Positions 36,017 to 45,521 of a stretch of 51,419 nucleotides of DNA are shown here, in pieces. Source of the DNA: Deltaproteobacteria bacterium. Lineage in GTDB: Bacteria > Desulfobacterota > Desulfobacteria > Desulfobacterales > SURF-15. Position 1 is the stretch's first letter, and every line of letters starts with the position of its first letter. A model generated the notes under the pieces. That model was not told where the DNA came from. It saw nothing but the letters and a program-made list of their open reading frames with translations, and made no database searches. Both the position numbers and the translations under genes were made by a program. The stretch is taken from contig JAFDFZ010000020.1 of assembly GCA_019309565.1 (NCBI GenBank), positions 1 through 51,419 on the forward strand, written 5' to 3'.

Positions 36017-36787
36017 TTAATTAAAAAAGCTCTCAATGAGCCGGTAGATTTTCCGGCGTGTATTTTTAAAGCGCGCTTCCTGAAACCCCGGCCTCCATAT
36101 CATTGTGGAAAGTTCGTCAGACACAACAAGAACTGCACTCACTTCGACCTGTCGAAAGTGGCCCACAGTAAATAAAGCAGATGTTTCCATTTCAACTCCC
36201 AGTACATTACGATTCTGAAAGAATAATACTTTTTCCGGTGTTTCCCTGTACACTGCATCCGTCGTCCAGATAACACCTTCATGAAAGTGTAAGTCTTGGT
36301 TTTTTAAAAGCCTAGTAATGGTGCTCGCCATTTGCGAAGACGGAACCGATACTGGTATATTGTCTGAGCAGATCTCGTAATGTCTTGAAGTGCCCTCATC
36401 AATAATAGCCTGGGTTGGCACGATAATATCTCCAATCCGAACATGGTGCGAGATGGACCCACACCAGCCGAAATATAGAACCTCGGTGACACCCAGAGCA
36501 ATGAGTTTTTCTAAAACCATCACGGCATATGGCGCCCCTATTACCGGTCCTGTCAGAGAGCAATCACCTTTCGGCCCTTTATAAACATAAACCCTGCTCA
36601 TAAACAGACTGGAAAAACCGTTTTTCTCGATTTGCATATGGTGGCATAGTCCCTGAAGATCCTCCCGGCTGCTGACCAGAGCCGCAGAACGCCCCGGTTT
36701 CACAAGCTCAATGCCGTCCGGCGGATTGATGACTGCATCATATTTGATGTCGATTTGTTTTTGTCTAATACCATCTAGAGTTTTCAT
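36017..36787 (-). CDS. Nucleoside phosphorylase family protein
   Basis: Residues 70-250 match the PNP/UDP phosphorylase fold: GPVIGAPYAVMVLEKLIALG, YFGWCGSISHHVRIGDIIVPTQAI, and GVEMETSALFTVG with the MET segment that binds ribose. The protein should split nucleosides with phosphate, or a related adenosyl or futalosine-type substrate. The base specificity cannot be read from the motifs I can see. It looks closest to uridine-phosphorylase-like hexameric proteins. At 256 residues, length is normal. It is co-directional with acyP and the small protein upstream. Confidence 0.82.
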   Translation of the reverse strand: MKTLDGIRQKQIDIKYDAVINPPDGIELVKPGRSAALVSSREDLQGLCHHMQIEKNGFSSLFMSRVYVYKGPKGDCSLTGPVIGAPYAVMVLEKLIALGVTEVLYFGWCGSISHHVRIGDIIVPTQAIIDEGTSRHYEICSDNIPVSVPSSQMASTITRLLKNQDLHFHEGVIWTTDAVYRETPEKVLFFQNRNVLGVEMETSALFTVGHFRQVEVSAVLVVSDELSTMIWRPGFQEARFKNTRRKIYRLIESFFN

Positions 36788-36828
36788 TGCAATAACACGG
36801 GCGGACCTTGGCTTGGTAATGGATACTG

Positions 36829-37080
36829 CTATTGAGGCCGGGCGAGCCTTGCCAGTTCATCCTTTGCTTCATCGATAATATCATAGAACCACAGCACATC
36901 TTCGATCGTAAGCCGGCCGGCTTTTCGCTGGATTTCCCCGCCATCTCTTTTGGTAATCACCCTGGGGCCGATCTGAAGCTTTGGTTCTCCCTGATCATAC
37001 TGGTTGATGGTGACCACAAGGCCGGTCTGCTCACATTTCCATTTTTTTAAGATTTTATCTTTCTGCGGATCAAATGGCAT
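36829..37080 (-). CDS. Small conserved-looking protein of unknown function
   Basis: An 83-residue soluble protein, not recognised. It begins MPFDPQKDKILKKWKCEQTG and has an amphipathic C-terminal helix (IEDVLWFYDIIDEAKDELARL). There is one Cys, no membrane segment and no signal peptide. A strong GGAGG lies just before the ATG and codon use resembles its neighbours, so it is very likely real. It lies between glyS and the phosphorylase gene, close to both, suggesting operon membership. I offer no function. Confidence 0.8.
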   Translation of the reverse strand: MPFDPQKDKILKKWKCEQTGLVVTINQYDQGEPKLQIGPRVITKRDGGEIQRKAGRLTIEDVLWFYDIIDEAKDELARLARPQ

Positions 37081-37133
37081 TTTCCCCTCCGTCGTAAAAC
37101 ATCATCTCAAACCCTATTCCACAAAATTATCTT

Positions 37134-39224
37134 TTATGTTGAAATCTTTGAAAAATCAGCGAAGCTCTCAAACAGCCCCGCAATCTGGTTAAGCAGTGCA
37201 AGACGATTATATCGAAGTTTTGCATTATCGGTCAAAACCATAACACCGTCAAAAAAGGCGTCCACCGCCGGGCGTAACGACGCGATATCGTGCAGTACTT
37301 GCTCGAATCGACCGTTTTCAAGGTGGATTTTGACACGCTTTTCAACCCTCAGATATGCATCGAATAGCAACGACTCACATTTCTCCTGAAAAAGCTCTCT
37401 TTTCACTGTTAGCGGAATATTTCCTTCATCCATCTGTTTCGCCTGTTTTAGAATGTTAACAACACGTTTGAAGGCAATGACCAGAGGTTCAAAATCGGGG
37501 ACATTTTTCAAGGAAGCCAATGCCCGTATTCTGTTCCAGACGTTCGGGACATGATCTATAGATACATTGACAACCGCTGCGATAATATCTTTCGCATAAC
37601 CTTCCTCGGCCAGTAGCTGCACCATCCGGTTTCTTAAAAACTCATACACCTGATCGGCAACCCGTTTTTCTTTTTGAGATATTGTTTCCTCAAAAAGCCG
37701 GATTCCTTCTTCAATCAACGCCTTCAAAGAGAAAGTAAACCCTTTATCGAGAATGACCTGAATGATACCGATACCCTGACGCCGAAGAGCATAAGGATCT
37801 GAAGTGCCCGTTGGAAGAAGGCCGGCACCAAAACATCCGCAAATAGAATCCATCTTATCAGCGATTCCTAAAATCGCTCCTGTCAAGGACTCGGGAAGAG
37901 GCCCTCCGGAATAGACCGGACGGTAATGTTCCTCGATCGCATTTGACACCGCTTCAGGTTCCCCTGAAGCAGACGCATAAATTCTTCCCATTATCCCTTG
38001 TAGTTTCGGAAACTCTCCAACTACATGGCTGACAAGATCAGTCTTGCACAGTCGAGCAGCCCTTGCAACTTGAGCCCGAATATCTTCGTCAACCCCGAGC
38101 AACGCAGCCAGAAATACCGAAAGCTTTTCTACTCGTATTGTTTTTTCGTACATCGTGCCTAGCTTTGCCTGAAACAAAACGCCCTTTAGCCGCTCCAACC
38201 GCTGATCCGGAGATGTCTTGAGATCTGTCTTATAAAAAAATTGTGCATCTTCAAGACGCGCTTGCAAAACCCTTTCATGCCCCTTTGCGACAAGCGCCGG
38301 ATTCTTTGTGGATGTATTGTTTACTGCAACAAACCATGGCATCAATTCTCCGTTTTTACCAACAACGGCAAAATATTTTTGATGTTCTCGCATGGCGGTA
38401 ATCAGAATTTCACGAGGCAATCGAAGAAACTCCTTCTGGTATTTGCCCGACACTGCCGCCGGATATTCAACAAGATTTTTAACCGTATCTAACAGTTCTT
38501 CATCTGCAAGAATGCACCCTCCGATCTTACCGGCTGCCCTCTCTATTTTGGCCCTAATGGCACGTTTTCTTTCCTCAATATCTACGAAGACATGAGCACC
38601 TCGCAACCTTTCAATGTATTCTGCGGACTCGGCTATCTTTATTTTTCCGGAAGACATAAATCGATGCCCGAAGACGTATCGGCCGCTTTTTGTGTTTCCC
38701 AATCGAAAAGAAACAACGTGCGAATCGAAAAGTGCCAGGATGGAGTGAATAGGCCTGGCAAAGTGGATGGTAAGATCGGCCCACCGCATTGTTCTAGGAA
38801 AGGAAATGTTTAAAATAACCTCAGGCAACATCGTTGTAAGTAGAGATTTTGTAGGCAATCCCATCTCTTTCTTTTCAAGATACAGATAGGGGCCTTTTGG
38901 TGTATCTTTTATTCTTATTTTGTTGACAGCCATGCCCACCCGTTCGGCAAATTTCTTGGCTGCCAACGTAGGCCGGGATTCGTCGTCAAAACCGACGCTC
39001 CGTGGAGGGCCAATAATTTCAGTGATAAATGGTTTCTGTCTTTCCGACACATCGAGCACTAATATAGCCAATCGACGCGGGGTGCCCATTGTCTTTACTT
39101 CCCCAAAGTCAACCCGGGCATCCGATAGCGCTTTCGTCAGGTTGTTTTCCAACACCGCCAGTGCAGGTTCGATATATCCTGAAGGAAGTTCCTCTGTTCC
39201 GATTTCAAGTAATAAATCTGCCAT
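37134..39224 (-). CDS. glyS: Glycine-tRNA ligase, beta subunit
   Basis: The beta chain of the heterotetrameric bacterial glycyl-tRNA synthetase, which binds tRNA. The start ADLLLEIGTEELPSGYIEPAL is diagnostic, and HFARPIHSILALF, the HD-like central region and a C-terminal anticodon-binding DALR-like part follow. The ATG at 39224 is used, with GAGG close upstream; a GTG two codons earlier is also open. At 696 residues it has normal length. It follows glyQ by about 65 bases. Confidence 0.97.
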   Translation of the reverse strand: MADLLLEIGTEELPSGYIEPALAVLENNLTKALSDARVDFGEVKTMGTPRRLAILVLDVSERQKPFITEIIGPPRSVGFDDESRPTLAAKKFAERVGMAVNKIRIKDTPKGPYLYLEKKEMGLPTKSLLTTMLPEVILNISFPRTMRWADLTIHFARPIHSILALFDSHVVSFRLGNTKSGRYVFGHRFMSSGKIKIAESAEYIERLRGAHVFVDIEERKRAIRAKIERAAGKIGGCILADEELLDTVKNLVEYPAAVSGKYQKEFLRLPREILITAMREHQKYFAVVGKNGELMPWFVAVNNTSTKNPALVAKGHERVLQARLEDAQFFYKTDLKTSPDQRLERLKGVLFQAKLGTMYEKTIRVEKLSVFLAALLGVDEDIRAQVARAARLCKTDLVSHVVGEFPKLQGIMGRIYASASGEPEAVSNAIEEHYRPVYSGGPLPESLTGAILGIADKMDSICGCFGAGLLPTGTSDPYALRRQGIGIIQVILDKGFTFSLKALIEEGIRLFEETISQKEKRVADQVYEFLRNRMVQLLAEEGYAKDIIAAVVNVSIDHVPNVWNRIRALASLKNVPDFEPLVIAFKRVVNILKQAKQMDEGNIPLTVKRELFQEKCESLLFDAYLRVEKRVKIHLENGRFEQVLHDIASLRPAVDAFFDGVMVLTDNAKLRYNRLALLNQIAGLFESFADFSKIST

Positions 39225-39288
39225 TCTCACCTCAAACGCGACTCATCCCGAAAGCACCCCCTGCGATGGGTATTTGGGAACACACAAC

Positions 39289-40167
39289 TTACTTCTTTCT
39301 TTGTTGGGATAACGGAAATCCCATCTCCTCTCTTTGTTTTAGATAGACCTCCGCACATAATCTGACGAGGCTTCTGATCCGCGCAATATATCCGGTTCTC
39401 TCGGTCACACTGATTGCTCCCCGTGCATCCAGCAGATTGAAGGTATGAGAGCACTTCAAACAGTATTCATAGGCCGGCAGTACCAGTGATTCATCGATGA
39501 TTCTCCTGGCTTCTTTCTCATACATGTTGAAAAGTTTCAACAGGGTATCCACATCTGCCTTTTCAAAATTGTAAATCGACTGCTCCACCTCCTGACGGTG
39601 GTGAACATCTCCATAGGAAATGTGACCATTCCAATTCAAATTGTACACATTGTCGATCTCTTGAAGATACATAGCGATTCTTTCAAGGCCGTAGGTGATT
39701 TCCACTGAAATGGGCTTGAGCTCAATGCCCCCTGCAACCTGAAAATAAGTAAATTGTGTTATTTCCATACCGTCCAGCCAAACCTCCCATCCAAGACCTG
39801 AAGCGCCAAGAGTAGGAGATTCCCAATCATCTTCGACAAACCGGATATCGTGTTCCAGCGGGTCAATGCCCAGTGCAAGAAGGCTTTGAAGATATGTCTT
39901 TTGAACCTCCATGGGAGAGGGTTTGAGCACTACCTGAAACTGATAGTAGTGTTGTAGGCGATTGGGATTTTCCCCGTAGCGGCCATCGGTCGGCCGTCTG
40001 GAGGGCTGAACATATGCGACATTCCATGGTTCGGGCCCAAGCGCTCTCAATAGTGTTGCAGGATGAAATGTACCGGCACCAACTTCCATATCGTAAGGCT
40101 GAATTAATATACATCTGTTTCGTGACCAAAACCGCTGCAAGGATACAATGATATCCTGAAAATTCAT
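39289..40167 (-). CDS. glyQ: Glycine-tRNA ligase, alpha subunit
   Basis: The catalytic class II core of the alpha2beta2 glycyl-tRNA synthetase. Highly conserved segments are [61 protein letters not shown] and [15 protein letters not shown]. At 292 residues it has standard length. AGAGG lies before the ATG. It sits just downstream of a family-2 repeat that separates it from the GHMP kinase gene, so it may have its own promoter. Confidence 0.97.
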   Translation of the reverse strand: MNFQDIIVSLQRFWSRNRCILIQPYDMEVGAGTFHPATLLRALGPEPWNVAYVQPSRRPTDGRYGENPNRLQHYYQFQVVLKPSPMEVQKTYLQSLLALGIDPLEHDIRFVEDDWESPTLGASGLGWEVWLDGMEITQFTYFQVAGGIELKPISVEITYGLERIAMYLQEIDNVYNLNWNGHISYGDVHHRQEVEQSIYNFEKADVDTLLKLFNMYEKEARRIIDESLVLPAYEYCLKCSHTFNLLDARGAISVTERTGYIARIRSLVRLCAEVYLKQREEMGFPLSQQRKK

Positions 40168-40190
40168 GGGTTACCTCTTCTTTTATACAT

Positions 40191-40298
40191 AACGACATAA
40201 ATCATTGCACATACATAGCGTCGAGCATGTTCAACGCTATATTGCATTTTTAAAACGAGCGTTGCAACGGATGAATCGCAATTTAACGCTGTGTATAG
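40191..40298. repeat. Interspersed repeat, family 2, copy 1
   Basis: About 108 bp from AACGACATAAATC to TGTGTATAG. It shares these ends plus the blocks ATGTTCAACGCTAT and GCAACGGATGAA with the copy at 44353-44471. The outer parts are roughly self-complementary (CATACATAGCGT against ACGCTGTGTATAG). It overlaps the last codons of the GHMP kinase. Confidence 0.75.
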
Positions 40299-41350
40299 TC
40301 ATTGCTCTCGACCAGAAGCCCCAAGGAATCAACTTTAGCATCAAGCAGGCGGGCCGACGGGTAGCGGGCCAAAATAGCACCCCATCGGTCTCTTAACCGG
40401 CTGATATTTTCAGCCGTGCCCAGGGCCCATATGCACCCCCCGCCTCCGGCCCCTGTAAACCGTGCCCCGCAACCGCACCGAACTGCTGCTGCGACAAGCC
40501 TCTTTCCTGCGGGGTCGATCACCTCCGGAGTCATTTTTCTGCGGATTGCAGTTTCTTTGTTCATCCAGGAAACCGCCTGATCCAAATTTCCTGCTGCGAT
40601 GGCGTGGGCAAACCGTTTGGTGCATTCAATAATTTCAGCCCAGTGATTACGGTTTTTCCCAGCAAGAAACTGATCGACCCATTTCTGATTGATTCGCTTA
40701 GACTCGTGGGGGATGCCACAATAAGCTACCAGCAAAGAATTATTCAAATCCTTGCAGGCGCTTCTTGAAATAAGTGCCGTTCTTTTAAATGAAGGGCCCC
40801 GGCTGTCTGCCTGCCAATACCAGGCATTAACTCCACCATAGACTGCAGCCAGTTGGTCCTGAATTCCGCAAGGCACTCCTGCAACACTACCTTCGATGGC
40901 ATGTGCAAGTAAAGCAATATCTTTTTTCGATGTATTCTTTCCGTCCAAGGCTTTCAATAAACCGGCGACAAGACCGACAGCAGCGACAGAAGACCCTCCC
41001 AGTCCGCTTTTAGGCGGCGATGCCGAATCAATCTGAACATGAATTCCTGATTGCCCGAAATATGCTATCACAGCAAACATCAACCCAAGAGGATGGGTCA
41101 GCGGAACGGAGCCAAGGGAATATTCTGAACTCTTGAATCCCCGTGAAGATATTTTTATCCTGCCTTCTGTGTAGGGAAGAAGCCATACCTGGGTTCTCAA
41201 ATTTATCGCAATGTTCACCGTGCAGGGTGAAAGATGTCGCAGCGGAAAATAAAAGGTATTGATATCCAGTGTCCCCCCCACATCGACTCGACAGGGAGCA
41301 GATGCTCTTACCGGCGCATTTTCCAAGATCCGTTTAATGGTTTCTGACAT
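40283..41350 (-). CDS. GHMP-family sugar/isoprenoid kinase, substrate unknown
   Basis: The three GHMP motifs are visible: N-terminal SAPCRVDVGGTLD, the ATP loop PPKSGLGGSSVAAVGLVAGLL, and C-terminal GARFTGAGGGGCIWAL. The fold is that of galactokinase, mevalonate kinase and heptose kinases; the substrate cannot be told, and the galactokinase signature is absent. At 355 residues it is a normal size. The last four codons (Tyr-Thr-Gln-Arg) and the stop lie inside an interspersed repeat, so the original C-terminus may have been changed. The ATG at 41350 has only a weak ribosome site. It sits between recO and glyQ without an obvious pathway partner. Confidence 0.85.
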   Translation of the reverse strand: MSETIKRILENAPVRASAPCRVDVGGTLDINTFYFPLRHLSPCTVNIAINLRTQVWLLPYTEGRIKISSRGFKSSEYSLGSVPLTHPLGLMFAVIAYFGQSGIHVQIDSASPPKSGLGGSSVAAVGLVAGLLKALDGKNTSKKDIALLAHAIEGSVAGVPCGIQDQLAAVYGGVNAWYWQADSRGPSFKRTALISRSACKDLNNSLLVAYCGIPHESKRINQKWVDQFLAGKNRNHWAEIIECTKRFAHAIAAGNLDQAVSWMNKETAIRRKMTPEVIDPAGKRLVAAAVRCGCGARFTGAGGGGCIWALGTAENISRLRDRWGAILARYPSARLLDAKVDSLGLLVESNDYTQR

Positions 41351-41466
41351 CAAAAACCCCGCTTGAACGTTAAGAATCCGCTCCCTAAAGTAGCATCCTT
41401 TTTGACGGTTGAACGGAAGCGGCTTTGATCTAATCGCCAGCGGTGAGTTCTACCGCTTACATGTAG

Positions 41467-42234
41467 CTATCTGCCTCGAATTTGTTGAAGAAAAGCCAGA
41501 GTTCTAAGTCTCTTGCCGAGATGATACGGTGCAAATGCCTCCAGCAATTTGAGGCTCTCCCCTATTGCCTGATCGGTGAATCTACTTCGTTCTGCCTTTT
41601 TCAATGCTCCTGTTTTAAGCCACTGAAGCTGCTTTATGGTTCCTTTCTGAAGCTCTGTCTGATTTGGATGCCTTAAAGCACACTGGCGACATAGCAGACC
41701 TCCTTTCTGCAGATCAAAAAGTATCTTACTTTCGCTTATTTCTTCAACATTCTTATGGCATTTTGAGCATTCCTCCAGATTGGGAGCATAACCGGAAAGC
41801 AACAAGAACCTGAGCTGAAACAATACGCTTAAGACCGCTGCCGGTTGAAACTCGCCATCTAAGGCTCTTAGCACATATAGATACAGCTTATATATGTCCT
41901 GATTTTTCTCTCCTTCTTCCATGCATTCATTGATCATTTCGGCCCAATAGCTTGCATATGCGGTTCTTAAAATATCGGACCGGATTCCGGGAAACGGGTG
42001 GATCAAAACCGCTTCCGTTAGTACCGGAAGTCCTTTTCTGCGGCCCGTTTCACACACGATATTGAGGGTGGAAAACAGCTCAAGTATTCCCGCAAATCGC
42101 CTCCTGCTCTTTTTTGCAGACTTTGCAATGGCGGACATCTTACCTTTGCTGATCGTAAAGAAGGTTACAATAACATCGTAATCACCAAAATCAATCTTAC
42201 GCAGTAAAATAGCAGAGGTAGATAATCTTGGCAT
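41467..42234 (-). CDS. recO: DNA repair protein RecO
   Basis: RecO helps load RecA on SSB-coated gaps with RecR. It has the N-terminal OB fold (STSAILLRKIDFGDYDVIVTFFT..KGKMSAIAKSAKKS), a helical middle, and a zinc finger (CSKCHK ... CRQC). The ATG at 42234 starts four bases after the mgtE stop. The open frame continues to 42264 inside mgtE, but family alignment supports the later start (255 residues). Confidence 0.94.
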   Translation of the reverse strand: MPRLSTSAILLRKIDFGDYDVIVTFFTISKGKMSAIAKSAKKSRRRFAGILELFSTLNIVCETGRRKGLPVLTEAVLIHPFPGIRSDILRTAYASYWAEMINECMEEGEKNQDIYKLYLYVLRALDGEFQPAAVLSVLFQLRFLLLSGYAPNLEECSKCHKNVEEISESKILFDLQKGGLLCRQCALRHPNQTELQKGTIKQLQWLKTGALKKAERSRFTDQAIGESLKLLEAFAPYHLGKRLRTLAFLQQIRGR

Positions 42235-42238
42235 CTGT

Positions 42239-43591
42239 CTATATACCAAGAAGATTGGTAGCAATAATAAAGTAGAAAAATACGCTGATAATATCGATAG
42301 CGGTGGTTACAAAAGGCCCTGTGGCAACGGCAGGATCAATATTAATCCTTGCAAATGCCATCGGCACCAAAGATCCGAAAAGCGCCGCTATCGACATGGA
42401 GCTGACCACCCCAAGCCCAACGGAGAAGGCAAGCGCTGCGGTTGAGTATCTAACCTGAGCCACTGCTCCGATCAGAAAACCATAAATGAGCCCCAGGATC
42501 AATCCAACCGACATTTCCTTTAAGACCACAGGCCAGATATCGTGTATATTCAAGCGACCTGTGGCAAGACCCCTTACGACAATGGTAGCCGACTGGGTTC
42601 CGACATTGCCACCCATGCCCATGATAACAGGAATAAACGCTGCGAGATAGGCAACTTTATTAATACTTTCTTCAAATTTACCGATAATAAAAAATGCAAC
42701 AATCCCACCGATACAGCTTGCAAACAACCAAGGGATCCTGATTCGTGTACTTTTTAGAACAGATTGTGTTTCAACAAATTCTTCTCCGGCACCTGCCATC
42801 TTCAATATATCCTCAGTGGCTTCTTCCCTGATGATATCTATCACATCGTCCACGGTAATGATGCCAACGAGCCGATTGGATTCGTCTACCACCGGGACAG
42901 CAAGGAGATCGTATCTTGCGACAATCTTGGCCACCTCTTCCTGGTCCACGTCCGTTCGAACGGAAATAACATCGGTGGTCATAAAATCTTTCAACGGCGT
43001 GTCAGGGGCAACCAACACCAACTGCCTCAAGGAGCTTACCCCAACCAATTTGCCGTATTCATCGACCACATAAAGGTAAAAGGGCATTTCCACATCGTGG
43101 TGTTCTTTCTGTAACGATTCGATGGCTTCACGGGCTGTGATATCCTCTCTTAAGGCTATAAACTCAGGGACCATGATACCACCGGCCGTATCATCGCCAT
43201 AGCTGAGTAAATCTTCGACCTCTTCGGAACCTTCCTTTCTCATTTTTTGCAGAACGGCATCAGACATCTCCTCAGGCATGCGGCCGATTAAGTCAGCAAC
43301 ATCATCTGTGGGCATTTTTTCCAGTATGTTTGCGATTTCTTCCGGCTCCATATCGGAGACGAGGCTCAGAAAGGTATCCGAATCCAGCCTGCTGAAAAGT
43401 TCGCCCTTTTTCACATCATCATCGATAATTTCAAACAGCCTCCGCTGCTCCGAAACGGAGAGAGATTGAAATATGGGTTGAAGATCTCCCGCATGGGTTT
43501 TTTCCACAATCTTGCGCAAATGGGAGACCGCCCCTCTTCTAAGAAGTCGCTTGATGCTTGCTGTCAGTATCCTGTTTCGATCGGTTTCCAT
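42239..43591 (-). CDS. mgtE: Magnesium transporter MgtE
   Basis: MgtE is a dimeric magnesium channel gated by cytosolic magnesium. It has an N-terminal superhelical domain (ILEKMPTDDVADLIGRMPEE), two CBS domains (about 135-255, DFMTTDVISVRTD and ITVDDVIDII), and a five-helix membrane domain from about residue 280. That domain contains the pore motif GMGGNVGTQSATIVVRGLA and ends VATGPFVTTAIDIISVF. At 450 residues it has standard length. Its ATG immediately follows the stop of the RodZ-like gene, suggesting coupled translation. Confidence 0.96.
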   Translation of the reverse strand: METDRNRILTASIKRLLRRGAVSHLRKIVEKTHAGDLQPIFQSLSVSEQRRLFEIIDDDVKKGELFSRLDSDTFLSLVSDMEPEEIANILEKMPTDDVADLIGRMPEEMSDAVLQKMRKEGSEEVEDLLSYGDDTAGGIMVPEFIALREDITAREAIESLQKEHHDVEMPFYLYVVDEYGKLVGVSSLRQLVLVAPDTPLKDFMTTDVISVRTDVDQEEVAKIVARYDLLAVPVVDESNRLVGIITVDDVIDIIREEATEDILKMAGAGEEFVETQSVLKSTRIRIPWLFASCIGGIVAFFIIGKFEESINKVAYLAAFIPVIMGMGGNVGTQSATIVVRGLATGRLNIHDIWPVVLKEMSVGLILGLIYGFLIGAVAQVRYSTAALAFSVGLGVVSSMSIAALFGSLVPMAFARINIDPAVATGPFVTTAIDIISVFFYFIIATNLLGI

Positions 43592-44329
43592 TTAGGGTAT
43601 CTGTACGGTTACCACTTGATTGTCTTTACCAAAAACTCGAACCGGCTTATCACCCAAAGTCAATTCGACCCCTTTCGCATCGCCTATGAGAAGATTGAAG
43701 CCTGACTCAGCTTCTATTTCCAGATGATCTCCAGGATTTAAATGGTACTGCTTGGCATCACGGCTATCGACTATTACCTTTATCCAGGTTTTTTTAATGG
43801 CCTTAACCTTTAAGCGTAATCTGTCTGCAGTCGGTTCGACCGGTCGGCTTTTCGGCTCTTGCCTTTCGTCTCCTGCCCTTGACTCTTGGTGCACGGTTTC
43901 CAAGACCTGATGTTGGCTCTGTTCAGAGGGGGACGGCATCCTTGTGCTCGAACCTGATAGGACATAAATGCTAATCGCAATAATGCAGCCTAAGGCTCCA
44001 AAGGAAAATATAATCCGCGACCAAAACCGCGAGGTGGCTTTCTTCAAATCGGTTTCAAATCTTTCCGTATCCCTGAATGCTTGAATATCGGTAATGTATC
44101 GACGGATTACTTCATCGCCATTGGCATCGATGGCTTTTGCATATGCCCGTAAGAATCCCCTGGTAAAAACTTCGGCTGGCAGTTTGCCCAGATCTTCGTT
44201 TTCGATCAGAATAAGTGTTTCCATGCCGATCCGAGTCTCATTTGCAACTTCCTTTAATGAAATTCCTTTTTCAAGTCGCAGGGTTTTAAGATATCGACCG
44301 AATGAAAGCGATTTTTTTTCATTGTACAT
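43592..44329 (-). CDS. RodZ-like helix-turn-helix membrane protein
   Basis: An N-terminal Xre-type HTH (FGRYLKTLRLEKGISLKEVANETRI, about 10-65), a basic linker, one membrane helix (about 105-124) and a C-terminal periplasmic DUF4115-like beta domain (LRLKVKAIKKTWIKVIVD..YHLNPGDHLEIEA). This is the RodZ layout; RodZ links MreB to the cell wall machinery. The frame is open to 44425, but that extra part is repeat sequence, so the ATG at 44329 is chosen (245 residues). It sits upstream of mgtE. Direct MreB partners are not in the window. Confidence 0.86.
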   Translation of the reverse strand: MYNEKKSLSFGRYLKTLRLEKGISLKEVANETRIGMETLILIENEDLGKLPAEVFTRGFLRAYAKAIDANGDEVIRRYITDIQAFRDTERFETDLKKATSRFWSRIIFSFGALGCIIAISIYVLSGSSTRMPSPSEQSQHQVLETVHQESRAGDERQEPKSRPVEPTADRLRLKVKAIKKTWIKVIVDSRDAKQYHLNPGDHLEIEAESGFNLLIGDAKGVELTLGDKPVRVFGKDNQVVTVQIP

Positions 44330-44352
44330 CACGAATATCCGCTTTAATACAG

Positions 44353-44471
44353 AACGACATAAATCCTTTCGCATACATACACAGCGTCCAGAATGTTCAA
44401 CGCTATGTTGTATTTTAAGAATCAACGCTGCAACGGATGAACGCGCAGTTTATTATGACGTCTGTGTATAG
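44353..44471. repeat. Interspersed repeat, family 2, copy 2
   Basis: About 119 bp between the RodZ-like gene and surA. It begins AACGACATAAATC and ends CTGTGTATAG like the copy at 40191-40298. Both share ATGTTCAACGCTAT and GCAACGGATGAA. The two copies have the same orientation. Confidence 0.75.
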
Positions 44472-44501
44472 CTACTGACTTGCTTCCGTTTACATACGAT
44501 C

Positions 44502-44543
44502 AAACGCGGCTTACAGACAAGACTCGTTATTCAGCAACGGGGG
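44502..44543. repeat. Partial copy of repeat family 1
   Basis: AAACGCGGCTTACAGACAAGACTCGTTATTCAGCAACGGGGG resembles the right part of family 1 (GCGGCTTTCGAGTCGTTTT..CAACAACGGGG). It abuts the surA stop at 44544. Confidence 0.5.
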
Positions 44544-45521
44544 TTACCTGATAATTTTTATATGCGATCTCTTTCTGAGATCTTTGAGCCACGATTGAAA
44601 TTTTTTATTCACAATTTCATTAAACAGTTTTTGCCTGATGTCATCAGTCACTTGCTCAATGGGCTTGCCTTCGGATCTTATTATCTTTTCAACATAGAAA
44701 ATCTGGTAGCCCTGATCTGTGTCCAGTATTGAAGTAAACTCACCGGCCTTCAGTTCTTTGATGGCCGCTTTGATTTGAGGGGACAGCGTATCCATATCAA
44801 AGCTTCCCAAATCTCCTCCATCGCTCGCCACCGGTGATTCAGAATACAGCCGGGCCAGCTTCTCAAAAGACTCACCATTTTTGAGCTTCTCATATATCAT
44901 TTTCATTTTTTGATATGCCGCCGGTTTCTCCGCTCCATACGGCACCTTTATTAATATGTTCCGAAGATGATATACCTCTTTTCCACCATACAATTCAGGA
45001 TGATCCTCATAATAATTCTGGATATCCTCCTGGGTGATGACAATCTTGGATTTTACTTCCAGGTTGACAAGTTTGGTTCTGAGAATCTGTTCTTTCATTC
45101 TTTTTCTGTATTCTTCATAAGTCATGCCCTGCTTTTTGAGTGCTTCCCTCAGCTCTTCATCTGTTAAGAACCGTGATTCTTTTATTCGTTCGATCATGTT
45201 ATCTATTTCGGCTTCGGATACCTTGACGCCGGCTTTCTTGATTTCTTGATCCGTTAATTTCTGATCGATCAGTTCGTTAAGCATATTCTCTCTTACCTTG
45301 TACAGCATTCTTCGTTCTTGTACCGGGGAATACCCACGAGCCTTAATCTGTCGGGCATAAGGCTCAAAAACAAAATTCAACTCAGAAAGCGTAATAACAT
45401 CGTCGTTGACGACAGCAACAATCCGATCAATATATTCGACACCTTGTGAATGTGTCGCGATCATCGAAAATAGCACGATCAGACAAATCGCGCATTTTAA
45501 TGAATAACCAAATAATTTCAT
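44544..45521 (-). CDS. surA: SurA-type periplasmic peptidyl-prolyl isomerase
   Basis: A periplasmic chaperone for outer-membrane proteins. A signal peptide (MKLFGYSLKCAICLIVLFSMIATHSQG) is followed by a SurA_N domain (DRIVAVVNDDVITLSELNF) and one parvulin PPIase domain at about 175-280 (YHLRNILIKVP..GESFEKLARLYSESPVASDGGDLG). E. coli SurA has two parvulin domains; this one has a single copy, as in many deltaproteobacteria. The frame runs open to 45665, but the signal peptide sets the start at 45521 (325 residues). Confidence 0.92.
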   Translation of the reverse strand: MKLFGYSLKCAICLIVLFSMIATHSQGVEYIDRIVAVVNDDVITLSELNFVFEPYARQIKARGYSPVQERRMLYKVRENMLNELIDQKLTDQEIKKAGVKVSEAEIDNMIERIKESRFLTDEELREALKKQGMTYEEYRKRMKEQILRTKLVNLEVKSKIVITQEDIQNYYEDHPELYGGKEVYHLRNILIKVPYGAEKPAAYQKMKMIYEKLKNGESFEKLARLYSESPVASDGGDLGSFDMDTLSPQIKAAIKELKAGEFTSILDTDQGYQIFYVEKIIRSEGKPIEQVTDDIRQKLFNEIVNKKFQSWLKDLRKRSHIKIIR

